A stretch of 64,000 nucleotides of DNA from Pantoea endophytica (GCF_002858935.1 NZ_PJRT01000020.1:177767-241766); one strand, 5' to 3'. Positions 7,889 to 17,253 are shown, counted from the first letter of the stretch. The notes: generated from the letters alone by a model not told the origin. Translations and numbers: made by a program.

Positions 7889-10800
7889 TAAAGACTTGCG
7901 CCTGCAGGTTGTTCTTAACGCGATAGACAAACTGACCCGCCCCTTCCGTTCTGCCAAGGCCAGCACCCGCGAGCTGGCCGATTCCCTGCGCACCGCGCGC
8001 GCCAGCCTTAAGGACTTAGACGCGCAGGCCGCGCGCATCGACGGCTTTCGCAAAACCCGCTCGCAGCTGGCCGCCACGGCCACCAACCTCAAAACGGCAC
8101 GCGCGGAGGCGGCGAAGCTGGCGATGCAGTTCAGCGAGACTAACCGGCCCACCGCCGCGCAGGCGAGGGTGCTGGAGCAGGCGAAAAACCGCGTGCGCGA
8201 GCTGCAGCAGAGCTACAACGGCCTGATTGGTTCGGTTCAGCGGCAGCGCGCCGCCCTGACTGAATCCGGCATTGATACCAAAAAACTCAGCCAGGCGCAG
8301 CGCGATCTAAAAAGTCGTGCGGATGAGGCGCGCGCGGCGATTGACCGGCAACAGAAGTCGCTGAAGCGGCTCGGCGAACAGCAGGCCAAAATCAACGCGC
8401 TGCGGGAGCGCCACGCCCGCTCGCTTGAGGTGCGCGATAAAATTGCCGGTGCCGGTGCGGCGACCACCGTGGCCGGGCTGGCGATGGGCGCGCCGGTGCT
8501 GGCCGCCGTAAAGTCCTCGGCGGGCATGGAAGACGCCATGAAGGGCGTGGCGAAGCAGGTGAACGGCCTGCGCGACAACGACGGCAACCGGACGGCGCAG
8601 TTCTACGACATGCAGGCCGCCATCAAGGCCGCCAGCGAGCAGCTGCCGATGGACAACGGCGCGATTGACTACGCCGCGCTGGTTGAGGGCGGCGCGCGCA
8701 TGGGCGTCACCAACCAGAACGACTCCTACGAGGACCAGAAGCGCGACCTGCTGGCGTTTGCCACCACAGCGGCGAAAGCGTCCACCGCGTTTGAGCTGCC
8801 CGCCGGTGAGCTGGCCGAGGGGCTGGGTAAGATTGCGCAGCTCTACAAAATCCCCACGCGCAACATCGAGCAGCTGGGCGACGCGCTGAACTACCTGGAC
8901 GACAACGCGATGTCCAAAGGCTCGGACATTATCGACGTGCTGCAGCGCATGGGCGGCGTGGCGGACAGGCTGGACTACCGCAAGGCCGCCGCGCTCGGCT
9001 CCACGTTCCTGAGCCTCGGCGCAACGTCGGAAACCGCCGCCAGCGCGGCAAACGCCATGGTGCGCGAACTCTCCGTCGCCACCATGCAGGGCAAGACCTT
9101 TATGGGCGGCATGGCGCTGCTGAAGCTGGATCCGAAAGCCATCGAAAAGCAGATGACCACGGACGCCATGGGCACCATCCAGCGCGTGCTGGAGAAGGTG
9201 AACAATCTTCCCGCCGACAAGCGCCTGACCGCCATGACCATGGTGTTCGGCAAGGAGTTCGGCAAGGACGCAGCGAAGCTCGCCAACAACATGCCGGAGC
9301 TTAAGCGCCAGCTGCAGCTGACGCAGGGCAACGCGGCCAGCGGCTCCATGCAGAAAGAATCCGACATCAACAAGGACTCGCTGTCCGCGCAGTGGCTGCT
9401 GGTGAAAACCGGCGCGGCCAACACGCTGAGCAGCCTCGGCGACACGCTGCGCACGCCGCTGATGGAAATCATGGACGCGGTGAAGCGCGTCACCGGCACC
9501 ATGCGCCGCTGGGTGGAGTCCAACCCGGAGCTGGTCGGCAGGCTGATGAAAATCGCCGCCGTGGTGGCAACGGTAACGCTGGCGCTCGGCACGCTCGCCG
9601 TGGGCATGGCCGCCGTGCTCGGGCCGATCCTGATGCTGCGCTTCGGGTTAAGCATGCTCGGCCTGAAAGGGCTGGCGAAGCTCTCGCCGCTGCTGGGCGG
9701 GCTGGGCAAGGCGTTTGCAAAACTGGCGCCCGGTCTGACGTCATCCGGCGACGGCATCAAAAAGCTGTTCTCACTGTTCAGCGGCGGCGAGGCCGGGGAG
9801 TCGGTGAACTGGCTGGAGAAAATCCGCGACGCGCTGGCGTCCCTGCGCGGCGGTGACGATGAGGACGAGGGCGGCGGCATCCTTAACGCCTTCCGTGAGG
9901 GTGCGCTGGAGAAAATCAAAGAGAAGGCGCAGGACGCCGGGCAGACGCTGGTTGCGTCCTTCCGTAACCCGATGGCCGGTGTGCGGGCGCTGGGCGCGCA
10001 GGTGCGCGGTCTGGCCGGTGCCGCCCTTGCGCCGCTGGCTGTGTCGGTGCGCGGTGCCGGTGGTGCGCTGATGTGGCTGGTGAAGTCGCCGCTGGCGCTG
10101 CTGCGCACGGTGCTGACCGGCGTAATCTGGGCGCTCGGTGCGCTGCTGAGTCCCGTCGGGCTGGCCGTCGCCGCACTTGCGGGTGTGGCGCTGGTTATCT
10201 GGAAATACTGGGCACCCATTAAAGCGTATTTAGGCGGCGTGGTGGACGGCTTCCGGGCCGCCGCCGGACCCATCAGCGAGGCGTTTTCACCGCTCCAGCC
10301 GGTGTTCCAATGGATTGGCGACAAGGTGCAGGCGCTGTTCGGCTGGTTTAAAGACCTGCTGACGCCGGTACATTCCACCGCCGACGAACTGAAGAACGCC
10401 GCCGAAATGGGCAGGCAGTTCGGGCAGTGGCTGGCCGACGGCCTGAACATGGTGATGCATCCGCTGGACACCCTGAAGGCCGGGATCGGCGAGCTGCTGG
10501 ATAAGTTCGGCCTCGTTAACAAGGCTGCGGCGGGTACGAAGCTGCCGGTGCCGCCGCAGGCGGCCAGCGTCAGTCCAGGCGGAAAAGTCACGCTGCCAGC
10601 GGGCGGGTTCCCGGCGTTTGCGGGCATGTACGACACCGGCGGCAACATCCCGGCGGGCCAGTTTGGCGTCGTGGGTGAGAACGGACCGGAAATCGTCGGC
10701 GGACCGGTGAGCGTAACCAGCCGCAGGCGCACCGCGCAGCTGGCCGCCATGGCGGCAATGACGCTTGGCATGTCAGCCGGAACGGCGGAGGCGAAGCCGC

Positions 10801-11033
10801 TGCACCCGCTGAGCCTGCCCGCACAGAGTTACCGGCAGGACGCGCCGCGCCAGCAGTCAGTGGCGAACGCAGCGCCGGTGAGCATCCACGCGCCGATTAC
10901 CATCATGCAGCAGCCGGGACAGAGCGCGCAGGACGTGGCGGACGAGGTGATGCGCAGGCTTGAGGCTAAAGAGCGGCAGGCGCAGTCCCGCGCCCGCAGC
11001 AGCTACCGAGACCGTGGAGGATTTGACTCATGA
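7881..11033 (+). CDS. T: P2-like tail tape measure protein T
   Basis: Tape measure protein of 1050 residues; P2 gpT has 815, so if length scales with tail length this phage has a longer tail. Residues 1-180 are Lys/Arg/Gln-rich and heptad-like (coiled coil). The phage_min_tail region follows (about 210-460). Two strongly hydrophobic segments lie at about 554-593 and 739-775, matching the membrane-spanning stretches typical of tape measures that enter the inner membrane during DNA injection. The C terminus is Gly/Pro-rich, then basic. The start ATG overlaps the E' stop; the stop overlaps U. Confidence 0.94.
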   Translation: MSDKDLRLQVVLNAIDKLTRPFRSAKASTRELADSLRTARASLKDLDAQAARIDGFRKTRSQLAATATNLKTARAEAAKLAMQFSETNRPTAAQARVLEQAKNRVRELQQSYNGLIGSVQRQRAALTESGIDTKKLSQAQRDLKSRADEARAAIDRQQKSLKRLGEQQAKINALRERHARSLEVRDKIAGAGAATTVAGLAMGAPVLAAVKSSAGMEDAMKGVAKQVNGLRDNDGNRTAQFYDMQAAIKAASEQLPMDNGAIDYAALVEGGARMGVTNQNDSYEDQKRDLLAFATTAAKASTAFELPAGELAEGLGKIAQLYKIPTRNIEQLGDALNYLDDNAMSKGSDIIDVLQRMGGVADRLDYRKAAALGSTFLSLGATSETAASAANAMVRELSVATMQGKTFMGGMALLKLDPKAIEKQMTTDAMGTIQRVLEKVNNLPADKRLTAMTMVFGKEFGKDAAKLANNMPELKRQLQLTQGNAASGSMQKESDINKDSLSAQWLLVKTGAANTLSSLGDTLRTPLMEIMDAVKRVTGTMRRWVESNPELVGRLMKIAAVVATVTLALGTLAVGMAAVLGPILMLRFGLSMLGLKGLAKLSPLLGGLGKAFAKLAPGLTSSGDGIKKLFSLFSGGEAGESVNWLEKIRDALASLRGGDDEDEGGGILNAFREGALEKIKEKAQDAGQTLVASFRNPMAGVRALGAQVRGLAGAALAPLAVSVRGAGGALMWLVKSPLALLRTVLTGVIWALGALLSPVGLAVAALAGVALVIWKYWAPIKAYLGGVVDGFRAAAGPISEAFSPLQPVFQWIGDKVQALFGWFKDLLTPVHSTADELKNAAEMGRQFGQWLADGLNMVMHPLDTLKAGIGELLDKFGLVNKAAAGTKLPVPPQAASVSPGGKVTLPAGGFPAFAGMYDTGGNIPAGQFGVVGENGPEIVGGPVSVTSRRRTAQLAAMAAMTLGMSAGTAEAKPLHPLSLPAQSYRQDAPRQQSVANAAPVSIHAPITIMQQPGQSAQDVADEVMRRLEAKERQAQSRARSSYRDRGGFDS

Positions 11034-11515
11034 TGATGACGCTGGGCCTGTTTGTTTTCATGCTTAAAACGGTGCCGTATCAGGAATTGCAGCTGCAGCG
11101 CAGCTGGCGCTTCCCGGCGAACAGCCGCGTGGGGGTGCGTCCCGCGCTGCAGTTCCTCGGCCCGGATAACGACACCATAACGCTGTCGGGCGTGCTGCTG
11201 CCGGAAATCACCGGCGGCAGGCTGTCGCTGTTCGCGCTGGAGCAGATTGCCGAGCTGGGCCGCGCGTGGCCGCTGATTGAGGGCAGCGGCACGATTTACG
11301 GCATGTTCGTGATCGAGAGCCTGAGCCAGACCAAAGCGGAGTTCTTCAGCAACGGCGTGTGCCGGCGCATTGAGTTCACGCTGACGCTGAAGCGCACCGA
11401 TGAATCGCTGGGTGAAATGTTCGGCAGCCTCAGCGATCAGCTGTCGGCTATGCAGGGCGCGGCCACCAACGCCGCCGGTAAAGTCGGCGCGGCAGTGGGC
11501 GGGCTGTTCTCATGA
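11030..11515 (+). CDS. U: P2-like tail protein U
   Basis: 161-residue homologue of P2 gpU (159 aa), a tail terminator-type protein. MMMTLGLFVFMLKTVPYQELQ and the FLGPDNDTITLSGVLLPE segment align nearly residue for residue with P2. GGAGG lies upstream of the ATG, which overlaps the T stop (ATGATGA). The stop overlaps the D start in the same manner. Confidence 0.95.
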   Translation: MMMTLGLFVFMLKTVPYQELQLQRSWRFPANSRVGVRPALQFLGPDNDTITLSGVLLPEITGGRLSLFALEQIAELGRAWPLIEGSGTIYGMFVIESLSQTKAEFFSNGVCRRIEFTLTLKRTDESLGEMFGSLSDQLSAMQGAATNAAGKVGAAVGGLFS

Positions 11516-12612
11516 TGGCGGGCAGCTGGATTAACGGCCAGGCAAACGCGCCCGCGTTTCGCCTGACGCTTGCCGGGGCGGACGTTACGCAAAAGATAGA
11601 GCAGCGGCTTATCAGCCTGACGCTGACCGATAATCGCGGCTTTGAAGCGGACCAGCTGGACATCGAGCTGGACGACGCGGACGGCCAGCTGCTGATGCCG
11701 CGCCGGGGCGTTGAGCTGTCGCTGGCGCTGGGCTGGAAAGGGGAGGCGCTTTTCCCGAAAGGCACCTACACCGTGGACGAAATCGAGCACAGCGGCACGC
11801 CGGACCGGCTGACCCTGCGTGCGCGCAGCGCGGACTTCCGCCAGACGCTTAACACGAAGCGCGAAAAGTCGTGGCACCAGACCAGCGTCGGCGAGGTGGT
11901 GAAAGAGATTGCCGGGCGGCACAAACTCAAAACGGCGATGGGCGAAGACTTGGCAAAGATGGCCCTCGATCACATTGACCAGACCAACGAGTCAGACGCC
12001 AGCTTCCTGATGCGGCTGGCGAAACAGTGCGGCGCGGTGGCCTGCATCAAGAACGGCAACCTGCTGTTTATCCGGCAGGGGCAGGGCAAAACAGCGAGCG
12101 GGAAAGTGCTACCGGCCATCACCCTCGTGCGGAAAGACGGCGACGGCCACCGCTTTACGCTGGCTGACCGTGACGCCTACACCGGCGTGATCGCAAGCTG
12201 GCTGCACACCCGTGAGCCAGAGAAAAAGCCGGAAACCACGGTGAAGCGCAAGCGCCGCAAGCCCGCCGCGCAGAAGAAGGAGCCGGAAGCAAAGCAGGGT
12301 GACTACCTGATCGGCACGGATGAAAACGTGCTGGTGCTGAGCCGCACCTACGCGAACAGGGCCAACGCCGAGCGCGCCGCAAAAATGCAGTGGGAGCGGC
12401 TGCAGCGCGGGGTGGCGACGTTCTCTATTCAGCTGGCGCGTGGTCGCGCAGATCTCTACACGGAAATGCCGGTAAAGGTGAGCGGGTTTAAACAGCAGAT
12501 TGATGCCGGGGAGTGGATTATCACGACGCTGACGCATGGGCTAACTGCAGAGAACGGATTTACAACAAGTATTGAGCTTGAAGTTAAAATTGACTCATTA
12601 GAGATGGAATAA
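11512..12612 (+). CDS. D: P2-like late tail protein D
   Basis: 366-residue homologue of P2 gpD (387 aa), a gp27-like baseplate hub protein. Signatures are FEADQLDIELDDADGQLLMPRRG, the HQTSVGEVVKEIAGRH motif and NESDASFLMRLAKQ. A Lys/Arg-rich insert (about residues 243-262) is probably a surface loop. The last 25 codons become AT-rich, like ogr and the right flank. It starts within the U stop; the next gene, ogr, is 59 bases away. Confidence 0.94.
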   Translation: MMAGSWINGQANAPAFRLTLAGADVTQKIEQRLISLTLTDNRGFEADQLDIELDDADGQLLMPRRGVELSLALGWKGEALFPKGTYTVDEIEHSGTPDRLTLRARSADFRQTLNTKREKSWHQTSVGEVVKEIAGRHKLKTAMGEDLAKMALDHIDQTNESDASFLMRLAKQCGAVACIKNGNLLFIRQGQGKTASGKVLPAITLVRKDGDGHRFTLADRDAYTGVIASWLHTREPEKKPETTVKRKRRKPAAQKKEPEAKQGDYLIGTDENVLVLSRTYANRANAERAAKMQWERLQRGVATFSIQLARGRADLYTEMPVKVSGFKQQIDAGEWIITTLTHGLTAENGFTTSIELEVKIDSLEME

Positions 12613-12671
12613 ATTAGGTTTAATCTAATTTTAATTGTAGCATTAGCAAAAAAGCTAAGCCGGAGGCGCGT
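12613..12671 (+). other. D-ogr intergenic gap with small hairpins
   Basis: AT-rich gap. AATTAG and CTAATT flank a short loop just after the D stop and are followed by TTTTAAT; TTAGC and GCTAA flank an A-run just before the ogr ribosome site (GGAGG). The first hairpin could attenuate readthrough from D into ogr. Confidence 0.35.
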
Positions 12672-12890
12672 ATGATGAACTGTCCTTTGTGTGGCAATGC
12701 TGCACATACCCGAAGTAGTTTCCAGGTATCAAAGGAAACAAAAGAGCGTTACAACCAATGCCAGAACATCAATTGCAGTTGTACGTTTAAATCTCACGAA
12801 ACGGTTTCAGAAATAATCATGAGTCCCGGAAAAGTTAAACCCGTTCCTCCTCACCCAGATCGTTCGCTGCAGGGCTCACTTTGGATGTGA
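12672..12890 (+). CDS. ogr: Late-gene activator Ogr/Delta
   Basis: 72-residue zinc-finger activator of phage late transcription, the same length as P2 Ogr. The four metal-binding cysteines are at 4, 7, 30 and 35 (CPLC...QCQNINC), with the conserved KERYNQCQN segment. In P2 it binds TGT-N12-ACA dyads near -55 of late promoters and contacts the RNA polymerase alpha subunit. Two such dyads are seen in this window at 1680 and 5612. GGAGG stands before the ATG. It is the last gene before the attachment site, as in P2 and 186. Base composition is AT-rich compared with the tail genes. Confidence 0.95.
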   Translation: MMNCPLCGNAAHTRSSFQVSKETKERYNQCQNINCSCTFKSHETVSEIIMSPGKVKPVPPHPDRSLQGSLWM

Positions 12891-12906
12891 GCGTTGTATT
12901 TCCATT

Positions 12907-12929
12907 ACCCGCTTAGGCGGGTTTTTTTA
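12907..12929 (+). terminator. Terminator after ogr
   Basis: ACCCGC (12907-12912), TTAG loop, GCGGGT (12917-12922) and a seven-T run. It closes the phage late operon before the attachment region. Confidence 0.88.
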
Positions 12930-12958
12930 TGCCTAATGGTCGCCCGCTTTACTTGAGA

Positions 12959-12999
12959 GTGTCGCAACCCTAAAAAGTCGTGCGACACTTTTGCGACAC
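12959..12999 (+). repeat. TGTCGCA repeat cluster, putative integrase arm sites
   Basis: Three copies of a heptamer: TGTCGCA at 12960-12966, and its reverse complement TGCGACA at 12981-12987 and 12992-12998. The outer copies form the 9-bp inverted repeat GTGTCGCAA / TTGCGACAC, and the two inner direct copies are 11 bases apart, one helical turn. The cluster lies between ogr and the tRNA, where P2-type phages carry att. Integrase arm-binding sites are the natural reading, but the integrase gene is outside the window. Confidence 0.5.
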
Positions 13000-13012
13000 T
13001 GCCACTTTGGAC

Positions 13013-13040
13013 AACAAAAAAGCCACCATGAAAGGTGGCT
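13013..13040 (-). terminator. Terminator of the tRNA-Ile transcript
   Basis: On the minus strand AGCCACC, loop, GGTGGCT is followed by six T's (GGCTTTTTTGTTG). It lies 28 bases beyond the tRNA 3' end and would end the tRNA transcript before it enters the phage late genes antisense. If the crossover lies in the tRNA, this terminator was supplied by the phage. Confidence 0.8.
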
Positions 13041-13067
13041 TAAATACATGATTATAATAACTAAATT

Positions 13068-13143
13068 TGGTGGCCCCTGCTGGGTTTGAACCAGCGACCA
13101 AGCGATTATGAGTCGCCTGCTCTAACCACTGAGCTAAGGGGCC
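13068..13143 (-). tRNA. ileX: tRNA-Ile2 (CAU), prophage attachment site
   Basis: 76-nt cloverleaf including encoded CCA. The acceptor stem GGCCCCT pairs with AGGGGCC, the anticodon loop is CTCATAA (anticodon CAU) and the T arm is GCTGG-TTCAAAC-CCAGC. The sequence matches the enterobacterial ileX/ileY type, whose C34 is converted to lysidine so that it reads AUA; it is not elongator tRNA-Met, whose acceptor begins GGCTACG. E. coli ileX also lies next to mug. Its 3' end faces the prophage, so the phage core probably overlaps the 3' half, as for 186 at ileY. From memory the E. coli T loop is TTCAAGT, so the two changed bases may be phage-derived. Confidence 0.95.
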
Positions 13144-13155
13144 AGCGGAGCGGGG

Positions 13156-13161
13156 ATTATA
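13156..13161 (-). promoter_or_regulatory. -10 box of the tRNA-Ile promoter
   Basis: A perfect TATAAT on the minus strand lies 13 bases before the tRNA 5' end and is followed by a GC-rich CCCCGC discriminator typical of stringently controlled stable-RNA promoters. The -35 (TGGATC or CTGGAT) is weak. Confidence 0.65.
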
Positions 13162-13331
13162 GAGTATCTTGTTAGGGTGATCCAGAGTTCGCCATTTGGA
13201 TGGTGAAAATTACAGCAATAGCTGACTCATTGATCTCAAAAGAAAATTCTATCGTCCCACGCTCTATCGCTTATTAAGCGCCCAACCAGCATTGGTTTTT
13301 GAGACCAGGCTCATTCGAAAGTTTGCTTATG

Positions 13332-14114
13332 CTACAAATAGCGTGATGCAGGCTTGTTAAGCGAGATGAACGGCAATATGGCGATGCGTGCTTCTTCGTA
13401 ACTCTGCCAAAGCTGCACATCTTCAACGGATGGTATTGTTATCAGTTCGCCGGCATCAAGTCCACGTAGCGCAGCCGAGACTAAATCATCCACTTCCATC
13501 AGCATCTCAGCGGGAAGTTCGTTAATGGATTTTCCTGCGCGCTCGAAAATCTCGGTACGCGTTAAGCCTGGCAACACCGCCTGCGTACGCACACCGCTTT
13601 CGGCTAATTCACGATGCAAATTATGGGTCAGGGAAAGCACATATGCTTTGCTGGCGTTGTACGCGCCATTCGCCGATTCGCTCACTAGCGCTAGCACTGA
13701 AGCAATATTCACTATCGTACCATTGCGACGTGCACGAAACGCCTGCGCAGCAGTGTGGGCCAGCTGTGTCAGCGCCACGATATTTAATGTCAGCATTGTT
13801 TGAATTTTCGCGATGTCACCGTCGATGAATTTACCTTCAACCGTCATGCCCGCATTGTTTACCAGCAGAGTTATCGCTTTATTTTGCTGGATTTCGTGAT
13901 CGACTCTTTGCAAATCATCATGGTTGGTGAGATCGGCCGCTAACACGCTGACTTCAACGCCATGTGATTCACGCAAAGATTGCGCCAACAGATTGAGCCT
14001 GGCTGCATCGCGCGCCACCAGAATCAAGTTTGTGCCGCGTGCTGCCAGCTGTTTTGCATAGGTTGCGCCAATTCCGCTTGATGCGCCGGTGATCAAAGCC
14101 AAGTGTTGTGACAT
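13332..14114 (-). CDS. SDR-family NAD(P)-dependent oxidoreductase
   Basis: 260-residue classical short-chain dehydrogenase/reductase. The cofactor motif TGASSGIG is at residues 9-16, NNAG in the middle, a serine in NIASVLALVSES, and the catalytic YNASK (Tyr-x-x-x-Lys). The substrate cannot be told from sequence. It is divergently transcribed from a TetR regulator across a short gap with three dyads, so it is most likely the target of that regulator. AAGGAAT serves as its ribosome site. It lies between the tRNA and mug, outside the conserved E. coli order, and is probably an accessory gene. Confidence 0.88.
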   Translation of the reverse strand: MSQHLALITGASSGIGATYAKQLAARGTNLILVARDAARLNLLAQSLRESHGVEVSVLAADLTNHDDLQRVDHEIQQNKAITLLVNNAGMTVEGKFIDGDIAKIQTMLTLNIVALTQLAHTAAQAFRARRNGTIVNIASVLALVSESANGAYNASKAYVLSLTHNLHRELAESGVRTQAVLPGLTRTEIFERAGKSINELPAEMLMEVDDLVSAALRGLDAGELITIPSVEDVQLWQSYEEARIAILPFISLNKPASRYL

Positions 14115-14129
14115 GGTGTATTCCTTTAA

Positions 14130-14205
14130 ATGATGGTTATCATATTTACGAGGTTTAATATGACGATCATAATATTTGTCGTCAAGCTAGAATATGATGG
14201 TTGTA
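14130..14205. promoter_or_regulatory. Operator-like dyads between SDR and TetR genes
   Basis: Three related inverted repeats: ATGAT-N4-ATCAT (14130-14143), TATGA-CGA-TCATA (14159-14171) and TATGA-TGG-TTGTA (14193-14205). The second and third share the 5+3+5 layout and lie 34 bases apart, a phasing close to three helical turns. They are probably the binding sites of the adjacent TetR-family repressor and would control both genes. Confidence 0.6.
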
Positions 14206-14248
14206 ATAATTACACTGATTGCTATCAACGATATCGGAGTCAATGAAG

Positions 14249-14836
14249 ATGGAAAAGCTGAGCCATAAAGCGCGTACGCGACAGCGCATTCTGGATGAAG
14301 CCTCTGTGGTAATGCGCGAGAACGGCACTGAAAGCATCGGTGTCGCGGCGCTGATGAAGCGCGTGGGCTTAACGCACGGCGGCTTTTATGCCCACTTCGC
14401 CTCGCGCGAAGATTTAGTGCAAGCGGTGATCGCTGAGATGTTTGCCGATTCGGCGCGCCGCTTTGCTGATATCACCTCAATTAACGATCCCGCTGAACGA
14501 CTGAGTCAGTTAATCGATAGCTATTTATCCGAGCATCATTGCAACACGCCGGGTGAAGGCTGTCCGCTGCCTGCGCTGGTGAGTGAAATGGCACATTTAC
14601 CGGTTGAGGCGCGCACACTATTTTCCCAGCGGCGAGAAGCCATGCGGCAGCGCCTGGCGTTGACGCTACATGAACTTAACCATCCGCATGCGGATGACGC
14701 CGCGACCACCATGTTGGCTGAAATGGTTGGCGCGGTGGCAATGGCACGTGCTTGTCCGGACGACGAGGAAGCACGTACGATGCTGGCGAGCAGTCGTCGG
14801 TCGGTAAAACAACGCTCCGGACTGGAGATGGCATGA
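14249..14836 (+). CDS. TetR/AcrR-family transcriptional regulator
   Basis: 195-residue repressor. The N-terminal HTH (about residues 8-55) reads [19 protein letters not shown]...[18 protein letters not shown], typical of TetR proteins close to the AcrR/NemR type; the C-terminal ligand domain contains [17 protein letters not shown] chose the ATG at 14249 (GGAG nine bases upstream) over the earlier start codons at 14219 and 14243, which have no usable ribosome site. Divergent from the SDR oxidoreductase it probably regulates. Its stop overlaps the mug start (ATGA), which may bring mug under the same promoter. Confidence 0.9.
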   Translation: MEKLSHKARTRQRILDEASVVMRENGTESIGVAALMKRVGLTHGGFYAHFASREDLVQAVIAEMFADSARRFADITSINDPAERLSQLIDSYLSEHHCNTPGEGCPLPALVSEMAHLPVEARTLFSQRREAMRQRLALTLHELNHPHADDAATTMLAEMVGAVAMARACPDDEEARTMLASSRRSVKQRSGLEMA

Positions 14837-15348
14837 GCGAGCACGATATCCGCGACATTATTGCGCCTGATTTACAGGTGCTGTTTTGTGGCATCAATCC
14901 GGGCAAATCGTCGGCGCACACCGGATTTCACTTTGCGCATCCCGGTAATCGCTTTTGGAAGGTGATTTACCAGGCCGGCTTTACGCGCGAGTTACTTAAG
15001 CCCGAGCAGGAGCAGCGGCTGCTGGAAACTGGCTGTGGCATCACCATGCTGGTGGAGCGTCCAACGGTGCAGGCTAACGAGTTGGACGGCGATGAATTAC
15101 GCGACGGTGGTTCACGCCTGCAACAAAAGATTCTGCACTATCAGCCGCGTGCGTTGGCGGTGTTGGGCAAGGATGCTTTTCAGAAAGCGTTTCGTCAGCG
15201 CAAAGTTGAGTGGGGCGAGCAGCCGCAAACGCTGGGTGAAACGCGTTTGTGGGTGCTGCCTAATCCGAGCGGGTTAAATCGTGCGACGCTGGAAGAGATG
15301 GCCGCATCCTATCGCCAACTGCATGATTGGCTGCAGAACAACGCGTGA
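14833..15348 (+). CDS. mug: G/U mismatch-specific DNA glycosylase Mug
   Basis: 171-residue uracil-DNA glycosylase superfamily enzyme that removes uracil and ethenocytosine opposite guanine (E. coli Mug 168 aa). The catalytic motif [12 protein letters not shown] is near residue 17 (GINPG with Asn as the key residue), and the intercalation loop NPSGLNR is near the C terminus. ATG 14833 overlaps the TetR stop and has GGAG upstream. Convergent with rpoD; the mug-rpoD neighbourhood is the same as in E. coli. Confidence 0.96.
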   Translation: MSEHDIRDIIAPDLQVLFCGINPGKSSAHTGFHFAHPGNRFWKVIYQAGFTRELLKPEQEQRLLETGCGITMLVERPTVQANELDGDELRDGGSRLQQKILHYQPRALAVLGKDAFQKAFRQRKVEWGEQPQTLGETRLWVLPNPSGLNRATLEEMAASYRQLHDWLQNNA

Positions 15349-15369
15349 AAGAGCTATTCTTCAGGCAAT

Positions 15370-15398
15370 AAAAAACCCCGGCAAGCCAGGGTTTTTTC
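15370..15398. terminator. Bidirectional terminator mug/rpoD
   Basis: AAAAACCCCGGC, AA loop, GCCAGGGTTTTTT, with A and T runs on both sides, between the convergent mug and rpoD genes. Confidence 0.85.
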
Positions 15399-15411
15399 GT
15401 CTAGACAACGA

Positions 15412-17253
15412 TTAATCGTCGAGGAAGCTACGCAGTACTTCTGAGCGGCTTGGGTGACGCAGTTTACGCAGCGCCTTGGCTTCGATCTGACGGATACGCT
15501 CACGCGTTACATCAAACTGTTTTCCAACCTCTTCCAGCGTGTGGTCGGTGTTCATATCGATACCGAAACGCATACGCAGCACTTTCGCTTCGCGCGCGGT
15601 CAGGCCAGCCAACACGTCGTGGGTCGCTGAGCGCAGGCTTTCCGAGGTTGCGGAATCCAGCGGCAGCTCCAGCGTGGTGTCTTCGATAAAATCGCCCAGA
15701 TGCGAATCTTCATCATCACCAATCGGCGTCTCCATAGAGATCGGCTCTTTAGCGATTTTCAGCACTTTGCGGATCTTATCTTCAGGCATCAGCATACGTT
15801 CAGCCAGCTCTTCCGGCGTCGGTTCGCGACCCATCTCCTGCAGCATCTGACGCGAAATACGGTTGAGTTTGTTGATGGTCTCAATCATATGCACCGGAAT
15901 ACGGATGGTGCGCGCTTGGTCAGCGATAGAGCGGGTGATAGCCTGACGGATCCACCATGTAGCGTAAGTTGAGAACTTATAACCACGACGATATTCAAAC
16001 TTATCAACGGCTTTCATCAGACCGATGTTGCCTTCCTGAATCAAATCGAGGAACTGCAGACCACGGTTGGTGTATTTCTTGGCGATAGAGATAACCAGAC
16101 GTAAGTTTGCTTCAACCATCTCTTTCTTCGCACGGCGCGCTTTCGCTTCGCCGATAGACATGCGACGGTTAATGTCCTTCACCTGCTCGATGGTCAAGCC
16201 GGTTTCTTCTTCGATCTGCTGCAATTTGTACAGCGAACGATTCACATCATCTTCAACTTCCAGCAGCTTCTCAGACCATGGCTTGTTCATTGCCAGCGCG
16301 GCTTTGAACCAGCTTGGGTTGGTTTCGTTGCCGGTGAACAGCGTGATGAAGTTTTTTTTCGGCATCTTGCACAGTTCAATACACAGCTTCATGATCAGGC
16401 GCTCTTGCGTACGCACGCGCTCCATCATTTCACGCATATTGTTTACCAGGTAGTCGAACTGCTTCGGTACCAGGCGGAACTGCTTGAACACTTCAGAGAG
16501 ATTCTGGATTTCGGCTACGGCGTCAGCATGGCTGCGACCTTTCGCTTTGATGACGGTACGCGTGGTTTCATACTGCGTACGCAGGTCGCCAAACTTCTCG
16601 CGAGCCAGTTCTGGATCGATAGAATTATCGTCGTCAGAGCTGTCGTCATCCTCTTCATCTTCTTCTTCATCGTCGTTTCGATCTTCCTGAGATAACTCAG
16701 AACCCACGTGCGTGGCGGTCGGCGCGATATCTTCTTCCGCGTTAGGATCGATGAAGCCGATGATCAAGTCAGACAGGCGATAGTCGCCCGCTTCAACGCG
16801 ATCATACTGATCGAGTAGATAGGTGATCGCTTCCGGATATTCGGCTACAGAGCATTGGACCTGGTTGATACCGTCTTCGATGCGCTTAGCGATGTCAATT
16901 TCGCCTTCGCGCGTCAGCAGTTCAACGGTACCCATTTCGCGCATGTACATGCGCACCGGGTCGGTGGTACGGCCAATTTCAGATTCAACACTGGATAAAA
17001 CCTGAGCGGCGGCTTCTGCGGCATCTTCGTCAGTATCGGAGCTGTTTTCATTCAGTATCAGATCATCAGCATCAGGCGCTTCTTCAACAACCTGAATACC
17101 CATGTCATTAATCATCTGGATGATGTCTTCGATCTGATCGGAGTCGACGATATCTTCCGGCAGATGGTCATTGACCTCAGCATAGGTCAAATAGCCTTGC
17201 TCCTTACCACGGGTGACAAGTAGCTTAAGCTGTGACTGCGGGTTTTGCTCCAT
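15412..17253 (-). CDS. rpoD: RNA polymerase sigma-70 factor RpoD
   Basis: Housekeeping sigma factor, 613 residues, exactly the E. coli length. In order: region 1.1 ([21 protein letters not shown]), region 1.2 ([11 protein letters not shown]), an acidic non-conserved insert (about residues 170-215, [16 protein letters not shown]), region 2 ([20 protein letters not shown]), region 3 and region 4 with the -35 HTH ([20 protein letters not shown]). The acidic insert differs most from E. coli. Last gene of the rpsU-dnaG-rpoD operon, on the minus strand. Confidence 0.99.
   Translation of the reverse strand: MEQNPQSQLKLLVTRGKEQGYLTYAEVNDHLPEDIVDSDQIEDIIQMINDMGIQVVEEAPDADDLILNENSSDTDEDAAEAAAQVLSSVESEIGRTTDPVRMYMREMGTVELLTREGEIDIAKRIEDGINQVQCSVAEYPEAITYLLDQYDRVEAGDYRLSDLIIGFIDPNAEEDIAPTATHVGSELSQEDRNDDEEEDEEDDDSSDDDNSIDPELAREKFGDLRTQYETTRTVIKAKGRSHADAVAEIQNLSEVFKQFRLVPKQFDYLVNNMREMMERVRTQERLIMKLCIELCKMPKKNFITLFTGNETNPSWFKAALAMNKPWSEKLLEVEDDVNRSLYKLQQIEEETGLTIEQVKDINRRMSIGEAKARRAKKEMVEANLRLVISIAKKYTNRGLQFLDLIQEGNIGLMKAVDKFEYRRGYKFSTYATWWIRQAITRSIADQARTIRIPVHMIETINKLNRISRQMLQEMGREPTPEELAERMLMPEDKIRKVLKIAKEPISMETPIGDDEDSHLGDFIEDTTLELPLDSATSESLRSATHDVLAGLTAREAKVLRMRFGIDMNTDHTLEEVGKQFDVTRERIRQIEAKALRKLRHPSRSEVLRSFLDD

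Noticed and set aside
8975..10771. 598-codon open frame antisense to the tape measure gene
   Set aside because: It is the mirror of GC-rich codon use in T, is low-complexity in Ser/Pro/Ala, and has no family signature; T itself is a clear P2 homologue.
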